DNA of 64,000 nucleotides from an uncultured bacterium. Lineage in GTDB: Bacteria > Cyanobacteriota > Vampirovibrionia > Gastranaerophilales > Gastranaerophilaceae. Each line of letters begins with the position of its first letter. Within the stretch, counting starts at the first letter, position 1. The position numbers and the translations under genes were made by a program. The notes beneath the pieces were generated by a model, which was not told the DNA's origin, made no database searches, and worked only from the letters and a program-made list of their open reading frames with translations. The stretch is from assembly GCA_949294335.1 (NCBI GenBank), contig CASFGO010000017.1, positions 1-64,000 of the forward strand, in the 5' to 3' direction. Positions 62,368-64,000 of this stretch are shown one piece after another.

Positions 62368-63171
62368 ATGAGGGATTTTTCTTTAAAAAGTACAATAACA
62401 TATAAATTATATCGTCAAATAATTTTACAACTTGAGGATTTTTTATCAACTATTGGCGATATTGTTATTTATGGAAAAGAAGTTTTATCATTAATATTCA
62501 AAAGAGAATTGGATTGGAAAGCAATTATTGAGCAATGTGCAAGATTTGGAGTTAGCTCTCTACCAATAACATTATCTATTGTTGGAATGTCTACTGTTAT
62601 TGTTGCAATGCAAGTTGCAGGAGAAATGGTAAAACAAGGTGCAGGGAATTATGTAGGCATGCTTGTTACAATTCTAACTGTTAGAGAAGAAGGTATAATA
62701 ATGTCAGGTTTTGCTATTATATCAATGATAGGCTCTTCAATTGCTTCAGAAATAGCAACAATGCGAGTAACAGAACAAATTGATGCAATCAAAGTTTTAA
62801 AAGTAAATCCTATCAGATATTTATTTGTACCTAGAGTTTTATCAGGTATTCTTATGATGCCACCAGTATTAGTTGTTGCATCTCTTGTTGGAATCATAGG
62901 TGGGGGAGTTGCTGCACACTTAGCATCAGAACTTTCTTACAGAGCTTATTTTGAATCTGTATGGACTGGTTTATTTATTAAAGATATCAATGTTGCAATT
63001 TTAAAATCAATTGTATTTGGATTTACTATTGCACTTATAAGTTGTGTTTGCGGATATAACGCAAAAGGAGGAGCAAGAGGAGTTGGTATTGCGACAACAA
63101 AAGCTGTTGTTTGGTCTTTTGTTGGTATTGTTTTATGGGATTTACTATTCTCAATTATATTTTTCTTTTAA
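62368..63171 (+). CDS. mlaE: MlaE/YrbE-family ABC transporter permease
   Basis: 267 residues, about six helices. GVSSLPITLSIVGMSTVIVAMQVAGEM, SGFAIISMIGSSIASEIATMRVTEQIDAIKVLKVNPIRYLFVPRVLSG (the family's coupling-helix region) and GYNAKGGARGVGIATTKAVV near the C-terminus are present. With MlaF and MlaD it moves phospholipids between inner and outer membranes, or, in cyanobacteria and plastids, lipids between envelope membranes. It supports a diderm envelope. Confidence 0.95.
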   Translation: MRDFSLKSTITYKLYRQIILQLEDFLSTIGDIVIYGKEVLSLIFKRELDWKAIIEQCARFGVSSLPITLSIVGMSTVIVAMQVAGEMVKQGAGNYVGMLVTILTVREEGIIMSGFAIISMIGSSIASEIATMRVTEQIDAIKVLKVNPIRYLFVPRVLSGILMMPPVLVVASLVGIIGGGVAAHLASELSYRAYFESVWTGLFIKDINVAILKSIVFGFTIALISCVCGYNAKGGARGVGIATTKAVVWSFVGIVLWDLLFSIIFFF

Positions 63172-63185
63172 AATAGGTATAGATT

Positions 63186-63905
63186 ATGGGTATAGAAGTT
63201 AAAAATTTAACAAAAAAATTTGATAATAAAACAGTAATTAATGATATTTCTTTCAAAGTTGAATCAGGAGAGATATTAGCAATTGTTGGGTTTAGTGGTT
63301 CAGGAAAAAGTACAGTCTTAAAACTAATTTGCGGATTAATTGAAAAAGACTCAGGAATAATTGAAACATCTGGTGATATTGCAATGGTTTTTCAATACTC
63401 TGCATTAATTGATTCTCTTAATGTTGAAGACAATATTGCTTTTGCATTAAAAGAAAGAAAAGACTTAAGAAAAAAATATACTGAACGCCAAATAAAAAAT
63501 ATTGTTAAAGAAAAATTGGCGCTTGTAGGCTTATCTGGGATAGAAAATAAATATCCATCAGAACTTTCAGGAGGCATGCAAAAACGTGTAAGTTTTGCAA
63601 GAGCAATCGTAACTTCGCCTAACATAATTTTATATGATGAACCAACTGCAGGCTTAGACCCTGTTTCATCAACATTAATCGAAGATTATATTGTAAGATT
63701 AAAAGAAGAAACACACGCAGCATCTATAGTTGTAACACATCAAATGTCTACAATTATGAGAACTGCTGATAAAATTATTATGTTGTATAATGGAAATGTA
63801 GTGTTTACAGGAACACCACAAGATTTAATGAGACAAGATACACCATATACAAAACAATTTGTGACCGCATCGCTTGAAGGTCCGATGACGATGCTACAAA
63901 ACTAA
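63186..63905 (+). CDS. mlaF: MlaF-type ABC transporter ATP-binding protein
   Basis: 239 residues. Walker A GFSGSGKST (36-44 region), Q loop FQYSALIDSL, signature LSGGMQKRVSFARA, Walker B IILYDEPTAGLDP, and H loop VTHQM. It powers the MlaE permease. It starts 14 bases after mlaE and is followed by the mlaD start after 20 bases. Confidence 0.95.
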   Translation: MGIEVKNLTKKFDNKTVINDISFKVESGEILAIVGFSGSGKSTVLKLICGLIEKDSGIIETSGDIAMVFQYSALIDSLNVEDNIAFALKERKDLRKKYTERQIKNIVKEKLALVGLSGIENKYPSELSGGMQKRVSFARAIVTSPNIILYDEPTAGLDPVSSTLIEDYIVRLKEETHAASIVVTHQMSTIMRTADKIIMLYNGNVVFTGTPQDLMRQDTPYTKQFVTASLEGPMTMLQN

Positions 63906-63925
63906 TAAAATAAGGAATTTTATAT

Positions 63926-64000
63926 ATGAAATTATCATCATCATTTAAAGTAGGAATATTATCATTAATCGCATTACTAATATTTTTCTGTACAGTTTTG
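63926..64000 (+). CDS. mlaD: MlaD/MCE-domain protein (partial)
   Basis: AAGGA lies 9 bases before the ATG. The first 25 residues (MKLSSSFKVGILSLIALLIF and then FCTVL) are a basic tail and one membrane helix, as in MlaD, and the position after mlaE and mlaF fits. The MCE domain lies beyond the window, so the call rests on context. Confidence 0.75.
   Translation, partial: MKLSSSFKVGILSLIALLIFFCTVL

Noticed and set aside
1..64000. CRISPR arrays, transposases, integrases, phage genes, tRNA or rRNA genes
   Set aside because: No regular spaced repeats, no DDE or recombinase motifs, and no intergenic stretch that folds as a tRNA were noticed; intergenic gaps are at most about 200 bases.

Overview
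The window is a gene-dense, strongly AT-rich stretch of a bacterial chromosome. I see no phage or transposon genes, no CRISPR array, no rRNA and no recognisable tRNA. The cell is diderm: Mla lipid-transport genes, a lipoprotein and several secreted proteins are present, and MurE carries the DNPR motif of the meso-diaminopimelate enzymes. It looks anaerobic or microaerophilic, with an A-type flavodiiron protein, a ferredoxin-rich three-gene glutamate synthase, and a complex I without the NADH-oxidising module. Low GC, an OmpR-type regulator paired with a HAMP kinase, an 11-subunit NDH-1-like complex and many lineage-specific secreted proteins make a non-photosynthetic cyanobacterial relative (Melainabacteria/Vampirovibrionia, gut Gastranaerophilales type) my best guess. 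This is inference from gene style, not a marker-based assignment.

Layout. 1-7070: the start of an unidentified leftward gene, an LD-carboxypeptidase, then dnaX, panD, a 47-residue Lys-rich protein, a two-component pair, tadA and a DUF2400-type protein. 7071-12019: a 1375-residue protein with a zinc-metalloprotease-like C-terminus, preceded by an ~80-base leader that is repeated in inverse orientation at 62-143, then a membrane LysM protein behind a near-perfect LexA-box-like palindrome. 12076-18102: glyA, a WecA/TagO-type glycosyl-phosphate transferase that seems to start at AUU, hypothetical and GNAT-like proteins, folK and a BaiN-type flavoprotein. 18156-24006: a probable operon of a sigma-region-4-like protein, a triple zinc-ribbon/NTPase-like protein, a long TPR protein and a lipoprotein. 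23982-32277: a hypothetical protein, the split glutamate synthase, an Orn/Lys/Arg-type decarboxylase, an aminotransferase and a small membrane protein. 32359-42939: the flavodiiron protein converging on the nuoABCDHIJKLMN operon. 42986-47175: TPR protein, glycoside-hydrolase-like protein, small CxxC protein, M20 peptidase and a small protein. 47256-53048 (leftward): ftsI, murE, nagA and ilvD. 53138-58630: dnaE, patatin and small secreted proteins, including a 22-residue ORF. 58788-64000: pyrH, frr, cdsA, rnc and rpe, then mlaE, mlaF and the start of mlaD.

Two themes recur. Many genes appear to be transcribed without a leader: a -10 hexamer (often TGn-extended) lies 6-8 bases before the start codon of dnaX, folK, the glutamate synthase operon, the decarboxylase, a TPR gene, ftsI, dnaE and mlaE. 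Genes inside operons carry ordinary Shine-Dalgarno sites and often overlap by 1-14 bases. No interval longer than about 200 bases lacks a gene.
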